From positions 1 through 46,438 of the forward strand of contig NZ_LMVP01000090.1 in the NCBI RefSeq assembly GCF_002287235.1: a stretch of DNA of 46,438 nucleotides, in the 5' to 3' direction. Under the pieces are notes generated by a model. The model had not been told where the DNA came from and searched no databases. It worked only from the letters and a program-made list of their open reading frames with translations. How positions within the stretch are numbered: position 1 is the first letter of the stretch; the number at the start of each line of letters is the position of its first letter. Shown here piece after piece: positions 37,288 to 46,321 of this stretch. A program made the translations under genes and the position numbers. Source of the stretch: Methanosarcina spelaei (GTDB taxonomy: Archaea; Halobacteriota; Methanosarcinia; Methanosarcinales; Methanosarcinaceae).

Positions 37288-38661
37288 TCAAAAGTCAAAA
37301 AGTGAACTCTGGCCTGCATCATCAGGTTCTCCATTATTCGATTTTTGATTTTCCGATCCTTCTTTTTCGGTTTCGCCGGTTTCTTTCCTGGGCCTTTTTT
37401 CTCTCTTTTTTTCGGGTTTGCTTGCTTTCTTGGGATTTGTTTTCTCAAGACCTGCAAATGAAAGCTGTCCTGTTTGCCGAATTTCCTCATTTTTCAGGTT
37501 TTCGGGAAGCTCAAGCCAGCCGTACTGGCCACCTCCACCTGGATGAATTATGACGTTTCCCTTTCTGAAAGCCAGGATCGCGTTTACTATCCTGTCGTCA
37601 CCCACAACTTTCAGGTCTTCAGGCTCGGAGTAAATAAGAGCTTTGACTTCATTTCCGAAGCGTTCTATAAGTTTATTCCAGGCCGTTTGTACGCCTTTTG
37701 TCTGAACGCTTGCATGGCCGAGTGCCATCTGGATAATCTCGGCAAGAGGGATGAGGTGCAGGTAAGGAGGGCGATAGTCGGGGTGTTTTGGTTCTTTGAA
37801 GTCTGCAAGTTCATTAACACGGTCGAAAACCCCTTTCTTTATAATGCCTCCGCAAATAGGGCAGCGCCATTTACTTTCAACGGCTTCGGACAGCGGATAC
37901 TGGGTAAAACACTTAATACAGGCTGAACGGTTGTATTTTCCTTCTTCGGGAAAGAACCCTACATTCAGAGTAGCTTTATATCCCTGTTCCCTGAGTATTG
38001 CTTTTTTCAAGCCATCAAAGGTAATCTCAGGCAAATCAAACTGTGTAAACTCCCTTGCCAGTTTATTGGTAGAAGGAGAATGAGCGTCGGAATTTGAAAG
38101 AAATGTCAGACGGTGTAGCTCTTCTATCCGATCTGCATAGTCACTGTCTGCACTCAGGCCAAGTTCCAGAAAAGAAATATAATCTGTCATATCTCCATAA
38201 CAACTTTTCAAGCTGTCATGATAACCGTAAAGTGCAGTCCAGGGAGTAAAGGCATGACAGGGACCAATAAGGGCTCCAAGGTCTTTTGCAATTTCTGCAA
38301 TTTCACTGCCATCCAACCTGATACTCGGGCGGCCGTCGGCTTCAAGATTGCCGAAAGGGGCAATGCGCTCGGCCAGTTCTTCAGCTTTTGAAATCGAAGG
38401 CAAAATAAGGAGATGATGTACACGGTTGCTGTCTTCTATCTCGGTAGTTGGGATGAAATAAATCTCATCTATGCGGATTTCTTCATCCGAAACAGATACT
38501 CTTTTGATCTCTTCTAGCCACTTCGGATGAGTGCAATCTGCAGTACCGATTAATTCCATCCCTTTTTTTGAAGCCTCCCTGGCAATCGTCGGCAGTTCCA
38601 TTTTTTTGGAAGACGCCATGGAGTACTTTGAATGGAGATGGAGGTCTGTATTGACTTTCAT
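37288..38661 (-). CDS. endoQ: Endonuclease Q (PHP domain) with C-terminal PIP box
   Basis: A 457-residue archaeal repair nuclease that nicks DNA 5' of deaminated bases such as uracil and hypoxanthine. The PHP domain starts TDLHLHSKYS (residues 5-14) and continues GTADCTHP and SNSDAHSPS, which supply metal ligands. A zinc knuckle uses Cys248, Cys251, Cys267 and Cys270. A helix-hairpin-helix-like segment lies near ALIYSEPEDLKVVGDDRIVNAI. The tail (about 405-450) is Lys/Glu-rich and disordered, and the protein ends QSSLFDF (451-457), a PCNA-interacting peptide. EndoQ is known to bind PCNA. GGAAGGAA precedes ATG 38661. It is co-directional with the downstream replication/translation block. Confidence 0.9.
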   Translation of the reverse strand: MKVNTDLHLHSKYSMASSKKMELPTIAREASKKGMELIGTADCTHPKWLEEIKRVSVSDEEIRIDEIYFIPTTEIEDSNRVHHLLILPSISKAEELAERIAPFGNLEADGRPSIRLDGSEIAEIAKDLGALIGPCHAFTPWTALYGYHDSLKSCYGDMTDYISFLELGLSADSDYADRIEELHRLTFLSNSDAHSPSTNKLAREFTQFDLPEITFDGLKKAILREQGYKATLNVGFFPEEGKYNRSACIKCFTQYPLSEAVESKWRCPICGGIIKKGVFDRVNELADFKEPKHPDYRPPYLHLIPLAEIIQMALGHASVQTKGVQTAWNKLIERFGNEVKALIYSEPEDLKVVGDDRIVNAILAFRKGNVIIHPGGGGQYGWLELPENLKNEEIRQTGQLSFAGLEKTNPKKASKPEKKREKRPRKETGETEKEGSENQKSNNGEPDDAGQSSLFDF

Positions 38662-38759
38662 TTCCTTCCCTTTACCGGAAAATCCAACTTTTAGTAATCA
38701 TTTAATTAGATAGCTTTAGCTAAATTCATCTTTAATTTCTGGTCATCTCTAAGACCATA

Positions 38760-39530
38760 TCATCCTATGTAGCGCAGGTCTTCTTCAGTAGGTTTGACTT
38801 CCTGGAATGTCTGTTGCTCTTCTTTTTCCTTTAGCTTCTCAAGGATGCTTTCCATTTCCTCGGCCTTTTTCTCAAGAGACTCCATGTTTACTTCAATCCC
38901 GAACATTCTACAGAGCACCTTTAGAAGGGACTGGGCACTTTTAGGATCCATTAAATATCCGGGTGTCATACCCATAAGGCAGGCAGCATCAATACCTCGC
39001 ATTTCACTGAAAGCCACAAGCAGGCCTGATGCTCCAACTATACCTCCACTGGGTTCGGATTCCCTGAACTCTACCCCATATTCTTTGATTTCTTCGATCA
39101 GTTTTGTGTTATTGGCAACCCCAAGGACGGTTTCCTCATAGGTCAGTTTGCCTGTGGGATACCCTCCGAGCGTATAAATCCTCTGCACTCCAAACTCTTC
39201 TGCAATGTCGAGATAAAGCGAACAGAGTTCATAGTGTCCCTGTGAAGTTGTACTCTGGTGATCTCCTACAAGGAAAAGGATATCATCCTCTTTTGCTTTT
39301 GCGTAGTATATAGTGTTGCTCACAGGACGGACCGTACAGTCTTTATTGACCAGGACTTGAGGTGGAAAATGCGGAGAATAAACCTCTATTATTTTTTCTG
39401 CTCCAAGTTCATCCACCAGATGCTCTGCCACTAGCTTGCCTACGAGTCCTACTCCTGGAAGTCCCACTATAAAAATTGGTTTTTTGAGTTCAAGATTTTC
39501 TTTCAGGCGGACAAGTGTACTTTGTTGCAT
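38760..39530 (-). CDS. PAC2-family protein (proteasome-assembly-chaperone-like)
   Basis: A 256-residue PAC2-domain protein. PIFIVGLPGVGLVGKLVAEHLVDELGAEKI and VYSPHFPPQVLV mark the start of the fold, LVGDHQSTTSQGHYEL and TLGGYPTGK the middle, and GGIVGASGLLVAF and LMGMTPGYLMDPKSA the end. The last 50 residues are a charged coiled coil (MESILEKLKEKEEQQT). The archaeal role is not settled; eukaryotic PAC2 helps assemble the proteasome core. It is the last gene of the ribosomal/translation operon, 9 bp after nop10, and the AAGGA at the end of nop10 serves as its ribosome-binding site. Confidence 0.85.
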   Translation of the reverse strand: MQQSTLVRLKENLELKKPIFIVGLPGVGLVGKLVAEHLVDELGAEKIIEVYSPHFPPQVLVNKDCTVRPVSNTIYYAKAKEDDILFLVGDHQSTTSQGHYELCSLYLDIAEEFGVQRIYTLGGYPTGKLTYEETVLGVANNTKLIEEIKEYGVEFRESEPSGGIVGASGLLVAFSEMRGIDAACLMGMTPGYLMDPKSAQSLLKVLCRMFGIEVNMESLEKKAEEMESILEKLKEKEEQQTFQEVKPTEEDLRYIG

Positions 39531-39539
39531 AACAATTCC

Positions 39540-39695
39540 TTATCCTTTCTTTGCCATTCTGCGGTACCTGCCATAAGGGTCCTGAGGAGAAAAGCGAGCC
39601 GGATTTGGGGAGGCAACTTTTCCCCCGCAAACCGGACAAATTTCCCTTAAAGTGTACCTGCCGCAGTTTTTGCATTTGCGGATCTTTTGTCCCAA
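39540..39695 (-). CDS. nop10: H/ACA ribonucleoprotein subunit Nop10
   Basis: A 51-residue zinc-binding protein: KIRKCKNCGRYTLREICPVC, then PNPARFSPQDPYGRYRRMAKK. Four cysteines in two CxxC knuckles bind zinc, and the PARFSPxDxYxxYR segment is the Cbf5/guide-RNA binding signature. It is needed for RNA-guided pseudouridylation. The start is TTG 39695 (TTGGGACAAAAG), six bases after the aIF2-alpha stop; no ATG exists in frame before the knuckle. The gene order aIF2-alpha, nop10, PAC2 is conserved in many euryarchaea. Confidence 0.93.
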   Translation of the reverse strand: MGQKIRKCKNCGRYTLREICPVCGGKVASPNPARFSPQDPYGRYRRMAKKG

Positions 39696-39701
39696 AGGGT
39701 A

Positions 39702-40508
39702 TCACGCCTTTGCTGATTCGATATGTCGCTTGAATGTCCCATGTCCGCCAAGTTTGGTAATACTATCAACTGCTGTCTGGGCAGATTTTTTAAGGACTGA
39801 TTCAGCTTTCTTGTAATCCGGGGCAATTACCTTAATTCGGTATCTTGGAGCCCCCGTGTAACTTATTTCGAGCCTTATGTCTTTTCCATCAACGTCACTT
39901 ATGGAATTTGCAGCACTGAGGGCTTGCTTTATGACTTCTATGCCGTTTGGAAGGTTACAGGTAAGATCCACATAGCCTGCAATGTCTACAAAAGGCAGTT
40001 TGATGTTTTCTCCTGCGATTTTGATTATACTTTTTAAGTATTTTTTATTGATTTTGACTGCTTTGAAGGCTCTCTCCCCTTCGATAGCAGCTTCTTCAAA
40101 GGCTGAATATGCACTTCCGAACTCTTCTACGAGTTTTTCGTGCAAATCTTCCAGGTTACTTTCCTCGGTTTTTGTCTCTTCAGCCACGAACTGGAGCCAT
40201 TTGGCGGCTTTCTGCTCATTTTTCCATTCCTGGATTTTAGCGCGCCTCTGGTGTTCGTTTACGTCTTTCAATGAAAGGTCTATATGGCCGCGGGAAGGGT
40301 CCACGTTAAGAACCTTGCAGACTATCTTCTGTCCTTCCCTTACGTAGTCCCTGACGTACTTGACCCAGCCTGCTTTAATTTCGGAGATATGGATAAAACC
40401 TTCTCTTCCTCCGAACTCCTCAAGCTCGACATAGGCTCCGAAATCCGTCACATTCTTTACAGTACAGACAACAAATTCTCCGACTTCGGGCCAGTTATCG
40501 TTTCCCAT
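39702..40508 (-). CDS. aif2a: Translation initiation factor aIF2 subunit alpha
   Basis: A 268-residue initiation factor. Residues about 5-85 are an S1 OB-fold (GEFVVCTVKNVTDFGAYVELEEFGGREGFIHISEI, shown here in part: TDFGAYVELEEFGGREGFI), a helical domain follows, and a C-terminal alpha/beta domain ends the protein (ISYTGAPRYRIKVIAPDYKKAE). With the beta and gamma subunits it delivers initiator tRNA to the small ribosomal subunit. The serine phosphorylated in eukaryotes lies in a different local context here. ATG 40508 is preferred; GTG 40517 and GTG 40514 would add three or two residues. Confidence 0.93.
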   Translation of the reverse strand: MGNDNWPEVGEFVVCTVKNVTDFGAYVELEEFGGREGFIHISEIKAGWVKYVRDYVREGQKIVCKVLNVDPSRGHIDLSLKDVNEHQRRAKIQEWKNEQKAAKWLQFVAEETKTEESNLEDLHEKLVEEFGSAYSAFEEAAIEGERAFKAVKINKKYLKSIIKIAGENIKLPFVDIAGYVDLTCNLPNGIEVIKQALSAANSISDVDGKDIRLEISYTGAPRYRIKVIAPDYKKAESVLKKSAQTAVDSITKLGGHGTFKRHIESAKA

Positions 40509-40580
40509 TCGCACCACTTCTCAAGTTTTATCTCTTTATTATGTGTTACTCTAGGCTGTAAAGTGCTTTTATCTGTTCGG

Positions 40581-41057
<477 letters not shown>

Positions 41058-41129
41058 TTACACCTTTTTAATGATTATTGGTATTCAGCTTACTTTCTCC
41101 GGCTTTTGCGGAAAAGCACTATTAATATA

Positions 41130-41470
41130 TGGAATTATACGTATGGCGTTACGTATGGCGTTTAGATCCTGGGAATATCTTATTTGGGAAGCCTTTGATT
41201 GGATGAACCTGATATTTTCAGACCTCTTTCTGTCTCGATATTACAATTGGAATCTTCTATCAAGGCGAGGTCACAGAGTCAATTGAATTAACCATTACTG
41301 GTTTTTGCTCAAGCTTTTTCTCAAAAAGCCTGATGCCAACAAACTTAAATTATTACTGGTTTTTGCTCAAGCTTTTTCTCAAAAAGCTTGGTGCTAACAA
41401 GGTTAAAGTACTACCCGGTTTTTGCTCAAGCTTTTTCTCAAAAAGCTTGGTGCTAACAAGGTTAAGGTAC
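41130..41470. repeat. Tandem repeats between rpl44e and GINS
   Basis: ACGTATGGCGTT is doubled at about 41138-41162. At 41298-41466 a unit of about 60 bp occurs three times: GGTTTTTGCTCAAGCTTTTT, then CTCAAAAAGCYTGRTGCYAACAA. Each unit can fold, because AAGCTTTTT pairs with AAAAAGCTT around a 2-nt CT...C loop. The repeat shares the GGTTTTYGCTCAAG word with the array near 20 kb. Nothing else is recognisable up to 41611. Confidence 0.85.
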
Positions 41471-41611
41471 ACAAATATAGCTACACATATAAATACTCAT
41501 ACTATTCCCCTGATAGGCTTTCCGACCTTCAAGGTTTGATAGAATCTCCGACACTTTAAACTGTCTGCCATCTTCTTTTTCAAGCTAAAACAAGCTATAA
41601 GTCTCAGGGAA

Positions 41612-42334
41612 TTAGTTCCTTCTGGGAAATTGGTCTTTTCCGGTGTCATCCTGCCCGACAATCAGTTTAGCTGCATTCCGCTTTATCAGCCCTGTAGCAT
41701 TGAGCTGCGGCAAAACAATGACTTCTTCGGCACTGACAGTATAGTTTCGGCCGTCTGCACCTGTGAAGGTCGGGAGATCTTTCAGTATTCGGACAACAAC
41801 GTATTCATCATTTATATTGTTTTTGTCTGGGACTATTCCTGTTTCCCCTCTAGCTGCAATAACGGGAATCCCTATTTTTGATTCCGGTTCTCCTTTGAAA
41901 CCGGCAGGGATTTGTCTTTCCACAATTTCAGGCCAGACTGCGGTATTCTCGGAACCAGGGTACAGAATAGGACCTAAAAGTTCGTTTTTTGCGGCTTTAA
42001 TTCCTTGCAGTACAAGATCATAAAGTCTCTTTTCCACAGGAAGTAATTTTTCGATGTCCTTTGAAATAGGTTTATTTGCATTAGACTGAATTGTTGCTCT
42101 GGTTATAACTTTTCCTATCCGTTTCATGAAGATAGTCTCAAGGTCCGAAAGTGCTCTTTCATGTTCATCATGGAGCATCTTGAACTCAGGAGAACGGGAA
42201 TTACCTAATTTTTCAATTTCTTCTTCAAGTTTCCGGACATATTTCTCAGCCTCCAGGTAAAAATCAGCCGGAATTGTCTTTATTGTTTGGTTTTTTTCCT
42301 TATACAGAACCTGGCTGATTTCTTCTATGTCCAT
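41612..42334 (-). CDS. Archaeal GINS complex subunit (Gins51 type)
   Basis: A 240-residue GINS protein. The helical A domain comes first (IEEISQVLYKEKNQTIKTIPADFYLEAEKYVRKLE, quoted in part: IKTIPADFYLEAEKYVRKL). A linker follows, and the small beta B domain is C-terminal (NDEYVVVRILKDLPTFTGADGR, then YTVSAEEVIVLPQLNATGLI). The A-then-B order marks Gins51 rather than Gins23. It is part of the replicative CMG-like helicase with MCM and the RecJ/Cdc45 homologue. The gene overlaps the end of priS by 35 bp, a classic archaeal pairing. ATG 42334 has GAGGTG upstream; a GTG at 42346 is an alternative. Confidence 0.9.
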   Translation of the reverse strand: MDIEEISQVLYKEKNQTIKTIPADFYLEAEKYVRKLEEEIEKLGNSRSPEFKMLHDEHERALSDLETIFMKRIGKVITRATIQSNANKPISKDIEKLLPVEKRLYDLVLQGIKAAKNELLGPILYPGSENTAVWPEIVERQIPAGFKGEPESKIGIPVIAARGETGIVPDKNNINDEYVVVRILKDLPTFTGADGRNYTVSAEEVIVLPQLNATGLIKRNAAKLIVGQDDTGKDQFPRRN

Positions 42335-43544
42335 ACTCAGCAACACCTCTACAAATTAAGTACACTGCTGCATACTCAGGAACTTCCTGTATGCCCTCTT
42401 CTACTTTTAAGTCCTTGCCCTTTAACTGTACCGAGAAAGGTTTTATAACTGTTACCTTTACCGGTCTTTCGCCAAAGACAACAGCATCGGTAAGCGGGTC
42501 AAACTTCTCTAACTCGGACAAGGCAAGTTTCTTTACCAGCATCCCTGACCCGCCGTGCAATGAGCCCGGCACTCGTATCAAACGTTTGATATCCGCAGTC
42601 ACTGGTTCGTCAACGCTGGCTCCGAATCTGTGCAGGAAATCTTCAACAGACTCTCTCATAAAATAGGCAGCAATATCCTTAAAGTTTCTGACGTCAAAGT
42701 CAAGCCTTCCTTTCTCCAGGATATCCTTTAAGCCATTTTCACTGTTAGAAAGGCTTATTAATTTTTTTACTGTAGTGTCTCCGACTTTCTCGTATTTGCG
42801 AAGTTCGGGAAACATATCTTTTTTGTACCTTTTTCCGCATTCGGCTTTCATATAATCCGTAAGATAGAGAGCAATCCTTCTTCCCCAGCCTGAGTCGTGT
42901 CCCACAAGTGTGCATTTCAAAGGCACATTTTTCATTCCTTTAAATATCTTTGAGCCAGTCCCGAATTCTCCATCCATAGGGACTTCTTTGAAAAAGTATT
43001 TAAAATCAAGATCTCTGCCGCTAAGATAATTTACGATTTCTCTTCTTTCGGCACTTCCAAGCTTCAGGACTTTTGGGCTTCTTACATGGAAATGATATCC
43101 TCTTCCTCCGGAGAATACCAGTTCAATCTCCTGCTCCGAAAACCCGAAATCGTCTAAAAGGAAATCCATAAGCTTGAAAGTTTCCTTCTTTACAAGCTCC
43201 AGCATATCCGCATAGTTTTTTGGTGCATCTGGAAGGTGGTCTGCATCAAGGTCAAAAATCAATTCCGCTCCTAACCAGTTCTTTTCGTTCATTTTCCGTA
43301 CGTCAGGGTATTCGTAATATGCAGTTGAATTGTAAACATGCGCAGGAGCCATGCCGTAAAGATAGTCAAGAGTTTCACCAGGTGAGCCGAAAGCCTTGTG
43401 CCTGTGCATCATCTTATCAGGCATATCGTCAAAGAAGATAAAAGCCCATTCTCTGTTAGGCAGGTGGTCAGGAAGGCCTATTTCGGCATTTTTGTAATAG
43501 TTCTGGAAGCGAGTTTTCAAAAAGCGGGCAGTTCGATTGTCCAT
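42300..43544 (-). CDS. priS: DNA primase catalytic subunit PriS
   Basis: A 414-residue archaeo-eukaryotic primase small subunit. Asp98 and Asp100 in FDLDAD are catalytic, SGGRGYHFHV is the nucleotide-binding motif, and RRREIVNYLSG-like and RVPGSLHGGSG segments (IKRLIRVPGSLHGGSGM, with the basic RVPGSLH) complete the site. It makes RNA/DNA primers with PriL. ATG 43544 opens MDNRTARFLKTRFQNYY. Translational coupling with GINS is likely because the frames overlap. Confidence 0.95.
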   Translation of the reverse strand: MDNRTARFLKTRFQNYYKNAEIGLPDHLPNREWAFIFFDDMPDKMMHRHKAFGSPGETLDYLYGMAPAHVYNSTAYYEYPDVRKMNEKNWLGAELIFDLDADHLPDAPKNYADMLELVKKETFKLMDFLLDDFGFSEQEIELVFSGGRGYHFHVRSPKVLKLGSAERREIVNYLSGRDLDFKYFFKEVPMDGEFGTGSKIFKGMKNVPLKCTLVGHDSGWGRRIALYLTDYMKAECGKRYKKDMFPELRKYEKVGDTTVKKLISLSNSENGLKDILEKGRLDFDVRNFKDIAAYFMRESVEDFLHRFGASVDEPVTADIKRLIRVPGSLHGGSGMLVKKLALSELEKFDPLTDAVVFGERPVKVTVIKPFSVQLKGKDLKVEEGIQEVPEYAAVYLICRGVAEYGHRRNQPGSV

Positions 43545-44393
43545 GATTTCGGGGCTTCTGGGGTTTTGGATCTTAATTTAGGGATTCTTATGAGGGCATA
43601 GGTTAAGGATTCTGACCATATTATGGGGTAGAGACTCTGACCGTGATTATGGTTAAGGAAGTCTGATCAGATTATAGTTTAAGGATTATGACTGGAAGTT
43701 CTGACCCGGATTATAGTTTAGTAATTCAATCAAGGGTGTTATAGCTAAGGGTATTATAGCTTAAGGATTTTAATCAGTCTTGTCCAGTGTTTTCGATGGG
43801 GAATTTTAATTAATTTTTCGATTTGGGATTTTTAAACTTTAATAACTGATTTAATAAGAAATTCTGGCTGGGTTTTCCTATGAGAAATCAATCTCATATT
43901 TTACTTTTGGTTATATGAGTTTTTTTAAAAACGTTTAACAGTCTATTTAAGTTTAGATAATTTTTTATTCTGATGGGATAAGTAAAGATTCTCAATCCAG
44001 GTATTTTATGGCAATAAAGTTTAATTTCAACCGAAGCAACAATATGCAACAACCATATCAACAGCAGTATCAATAACCGAAGCAACAATATGCAACAACT
44101 GTATCAACAATGATATAATGAGAGTTCTAGAATCTGACATTAAAAGCTAAAAACAAAACTGAAATAGATAAATTGAAATCAAAATCGACAACTAAAAATT
44201 AAAATTTTAAATTAATAAACATGAAGTGAACTATAGTTGAAAAATTGTAATGAAAAACAAAAATTGACAAATGAGAATTTTAAAGACGAAAAAAAACAAG
44301 AACTAAAAGTGAAAATAGACAAGCAATGATCTAAAATAGAAATTTAGAGGTAAAAACGGACAACTTTTAAACTATAACCAAGGAGTGGGGCTT
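43545..44393. repeat. 850-bp spacer with two repeat groups
   Basis: At about 43607-43726 a 25-27 bp motif (TCTGACC..GATTATRGTTTAAG) recurs four to five times with decay. At 44029-44112 a 46-bp unit AACCGAAGCAACAATATGCA... occurs twice. ATG 44008 opens a 22-codon Gln/Asn-rich frame through the first 46-bp unit and may be the start of a lost gene. From 44140 to 44370 the plus strand is A-rich with loose GAAAATNGACAA repeats. No intact gene is seen. Confidence 0.7.
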
Positions 44394-45209
44394 TTGGGAA
44401 ATAAGCTGAGTATTAAGAATTACATTAATACGGTTCGATACTACCTGAAAACTGAGGAAAATGAAGAATCATCTATCCTTGAACTGACTGATAATCCGGA
44501 TGATACTAACAACTTTATCAGCTCTTTTACAGGAATGCAATTTGTACTAATCCCGGCTGGCGAATTCAATATGGGATCACCTTTAGAAGAAAAGGACAGA
44601 TCAGACTCCGAATCTCCGGTTCATAAAGTAAAAATTAATTCCACTTTTTATCTGGGTAAAGCGGCTGTCACGCAGAGACAGTGGAAAAAAGTAATGGGCA
44701 ACAATCCTGCATACTGCAAAGGTGAAGACCACCCTGTTGAGATGGTTTCCTGGAGAGACGTTCAGGAGTTTATTACAAAGCTGAATGAAAAGGAAGAAAC
44801 TGACAAATACCGCTTACCCTCAGAAGCAGAATGGGAATACGCTTGCCGTGCCGGCACACAAACCAGGTGCTTCTTTGGTGAGGATGAGTCAAAACTAGAT
44901 GAGTATGTCTGGCATGCCGGAAATGCCGGCAATAAGACTCATGTAATTGGCTGCAAGAAACCAAACCCCTGGGGACTTTACGACATTAACGGAAATGTTT
45001 GGGAATGGGTACAGGATGAGTGGCACGAGAATTACAATGATGCTCCTTCGGATGGGGGCGCGTGGGAAGATGGAAGTAGCCCTGATCGTATTTCTCGTGG
45101 GTGCAGCTGGCTCTGCGATACATGGTTCTGTCGCTCATCCGGTCGTTTCAAGCGCAAAACTGAGAATCGACTTGCTAATCTTGGGTTCCGTCTTTTGAGG
45201 GAATTATAA
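44394..45209 (+). CDS. Formylglycine-generating-enzyme (SUMF1)-like protein
   Basis: A 271-residue protein. Residues about 1-45 are a charged leader domain. The FGE-sulfatase fold follows: MQFVLIPAGEFNMGSPLEEKDR, quoted in part as VLIPAGEFNMGSP, then SPVHKVKINSTFYLGKAAVTQRQW, HPVEMVSWRDVQEF, YRLPSEAEWEYACRAGT, WGLYDINGNVWEWV. At the end RGCSWLCDTWFCRSS has cysteines at 241 and 246, the C-x4-C spacing of the copper-binding pair in true formylglycine-generating enzymes; many non-catalytic relatives keep only one. AAGGAG fits TTG 44394 better than GTG 44385. No sulfatase is nearby. In archaea and bacteria such domains are often fused to or placed beside conflict-system proteins, as with the caspase-like gene here. 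Confidence 0.85.
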   Translation: MGNKLSIKNYINTVRYYLKTEENEESSILELTDNPDDTNNFISSFTGMQFVLIPAGEFNMGSPLEEKDRSDSESPVHKVKINSTFYLGKAAVTQRQWKKVMGNNPAYCKGEDHPVEMVSWRDVQEFITKLNEKEETDKYRLPSEAEWEYACRAGTQTRCFFGEDESKLDEYVWHAGNAGNKTHVIGCKKPNPWGLYDINGNVWEWVQDEWHENYNDAPSDGGAWEDGSSPDRISRGCSWLCDTWFCRSSGRFKRKTENRLANLGFRLLREL

Positions 45210-45434
45210 CTTTCTTTTTTAAGGAAGCTATAACTCACTTTTTTAAGGGAACTATGATTTTCTTCTTTAAAGGAACATATGATTGCTTCTTTAAAAAAAT
45301 TATACTTTTTTTACAATTAATGCTTAAACCTTCAAATTATCTTCAAAATTTTTGAGGAACCTCCACTTTTTTCGAGCTTCTTATTTCTTACAAAACAAAA
45401 ATCTTAAATCATATATCCCCTAAAGAAAACCTAA
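45210..45434. repeat. Degenerate 26-30 bp repeats after the FGE-like gene
   Basis: A motif of the type CTTTYTTTWAAGGAASYTATGA recurs about four times at 45210-45300 with substitutions. The rest is AT-rich. Confidence 0.6.
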
Positions 45435-45893
45435 GTCTTAGATTGTGGAACAGTTGGTGGTAGAATACAGCAAGTTCTCGATAAGTCTAATTTCTCTATT
45501 GTACTCACGTCTGAAGACGTTGAAGCTTCTTCGGAATATTGGCAGGAGCAGTGCTGTCAGCTATACAGTTCAATTTGCACGAGTATACCTGACGGCTGGA
45601 TCGAGCCTTTAAAATCAAACTGTTCTGAAGGAGAAAAAGCCGATCTGGCAACCATTTTCAGCACACTTGCGGTTTTCGGCATAACCGGAAAGGTTTTTGC
45701 AGAGGTTATTCTTGAAGCAATGAAAACCTGGCTGGAGTACAGGCCAACTGCCGAAATCGAACTAAAGTGCCCTGACGGAAACACTGTTAAGATTTCAAAA
45801 TTGCCTCTTACAAAATTGTCTAAATTTTTTGAAGAAAACCCGCAACTATCAGTCTGTGAAGGTCTGAGTAGTTTCATGAGCTCTAATAAATAA
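45435..45893 (+). pseudogene. EACC1-like adaptor frame without a start codon (tentative)
   Basis: The plus strand is open for 152 codons before TAA 45891 and looks coding: SNFSIVLTSEDVEASSEYW, GEKADLATIFSTLAVFGITG, then WLEYRPTAEIELKCPDG and VKISKLPLTKLSKFFEE. The ending, a tryptophan helix followed by a beta-hairpin E-x-K-x-P-D-G-x-x-V-x-I, resembles effector-associated constant components (EACC1) found beside caspase and other effectors in conflict systems. No ATG, GTG or TTG occurs before ATG 45720, which would leave only 57 residues. The 5' end is probably lost. The stop lies 16 bp before the caspase-like start. Confidence 0.45.
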
Positions 45894-45909
45894 ATTGCGC
45901 ATTATCATC

Positions 45910-46305
45910 ATGACTGGCAAAAGATTCGGGCTTGTTATTGGAAATAATTATCCAGATTCTGATAAACAACTGAGGTTTGCAGTAGCTGACGCTCTCGCAA
46001 TGAAGGAGGTTCTGCTGAATAAGGATGTCTGTGGGTTTGATGAAGTCGAAGAATCAATAGATGATACCTTTGTAGACGCAAGGATCAAAATTGAAAAAAT
46101 ACTGAAAAATGCAAACCGCAATGATCTTGTTTTCATTTACTTTTCCGGTCATGGGAAAAAACATCTAGACAATGGACTGCGTTTGCTATTCAAGGACCAC
46201 AGAGAAGACTATCCTCTGGCAACTTCGTTAAATTTTGATTATATCAACAGGTGCATGAAATATCCATCACTTAACTCAGTTATTACCTTAGATAGGTTCA
46301 TATGA
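45910..46305 (+). CDS. Truncated caspase-like (peptidase C14) protein
   Basis: A 131-residue fragment of a caspase-fold protease. FGLVIGNNYPDSDKQLRFAVADALAMKEVL opens the domain (quoted in part: FGLVIGNNYPD), and LVFIYFSGHGKK carries the catalytic histidine. The next strand, NSVITLD, should lead to a D-C-C-x-S-G catalytic cysteine loop, but the protein ends RFI and TGA 46303-46305 instead. Intact family members continue at least 100 residues. Without the cysteine it cannot be a protease. ATG 45910 gives the expected N-terminus; the ribosome-binding site is weak. Confidence 0.75.
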   Translation: MTGKRFGLVIGNNYPDSDKQLRFAVADALAMKEVLLNKDVCGFDEVEESIDDTFVDARIKIEKILKNANRNDLVFIYFSGHGKKHLDNGLRLLFKDHREDYPLATSLNFDYINRCMKYPSLNSVITLDRFI

Positions 46306-46321
46306 CCTTTCAATTCTTTAG

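Noticed and set aside
43894-44088. 64-codon minus-strand hydrophobic frame
   Set aside because: It is encoded mainly by the antisense of the 46-bp repeat and T-rich DNA, and has no start signal.
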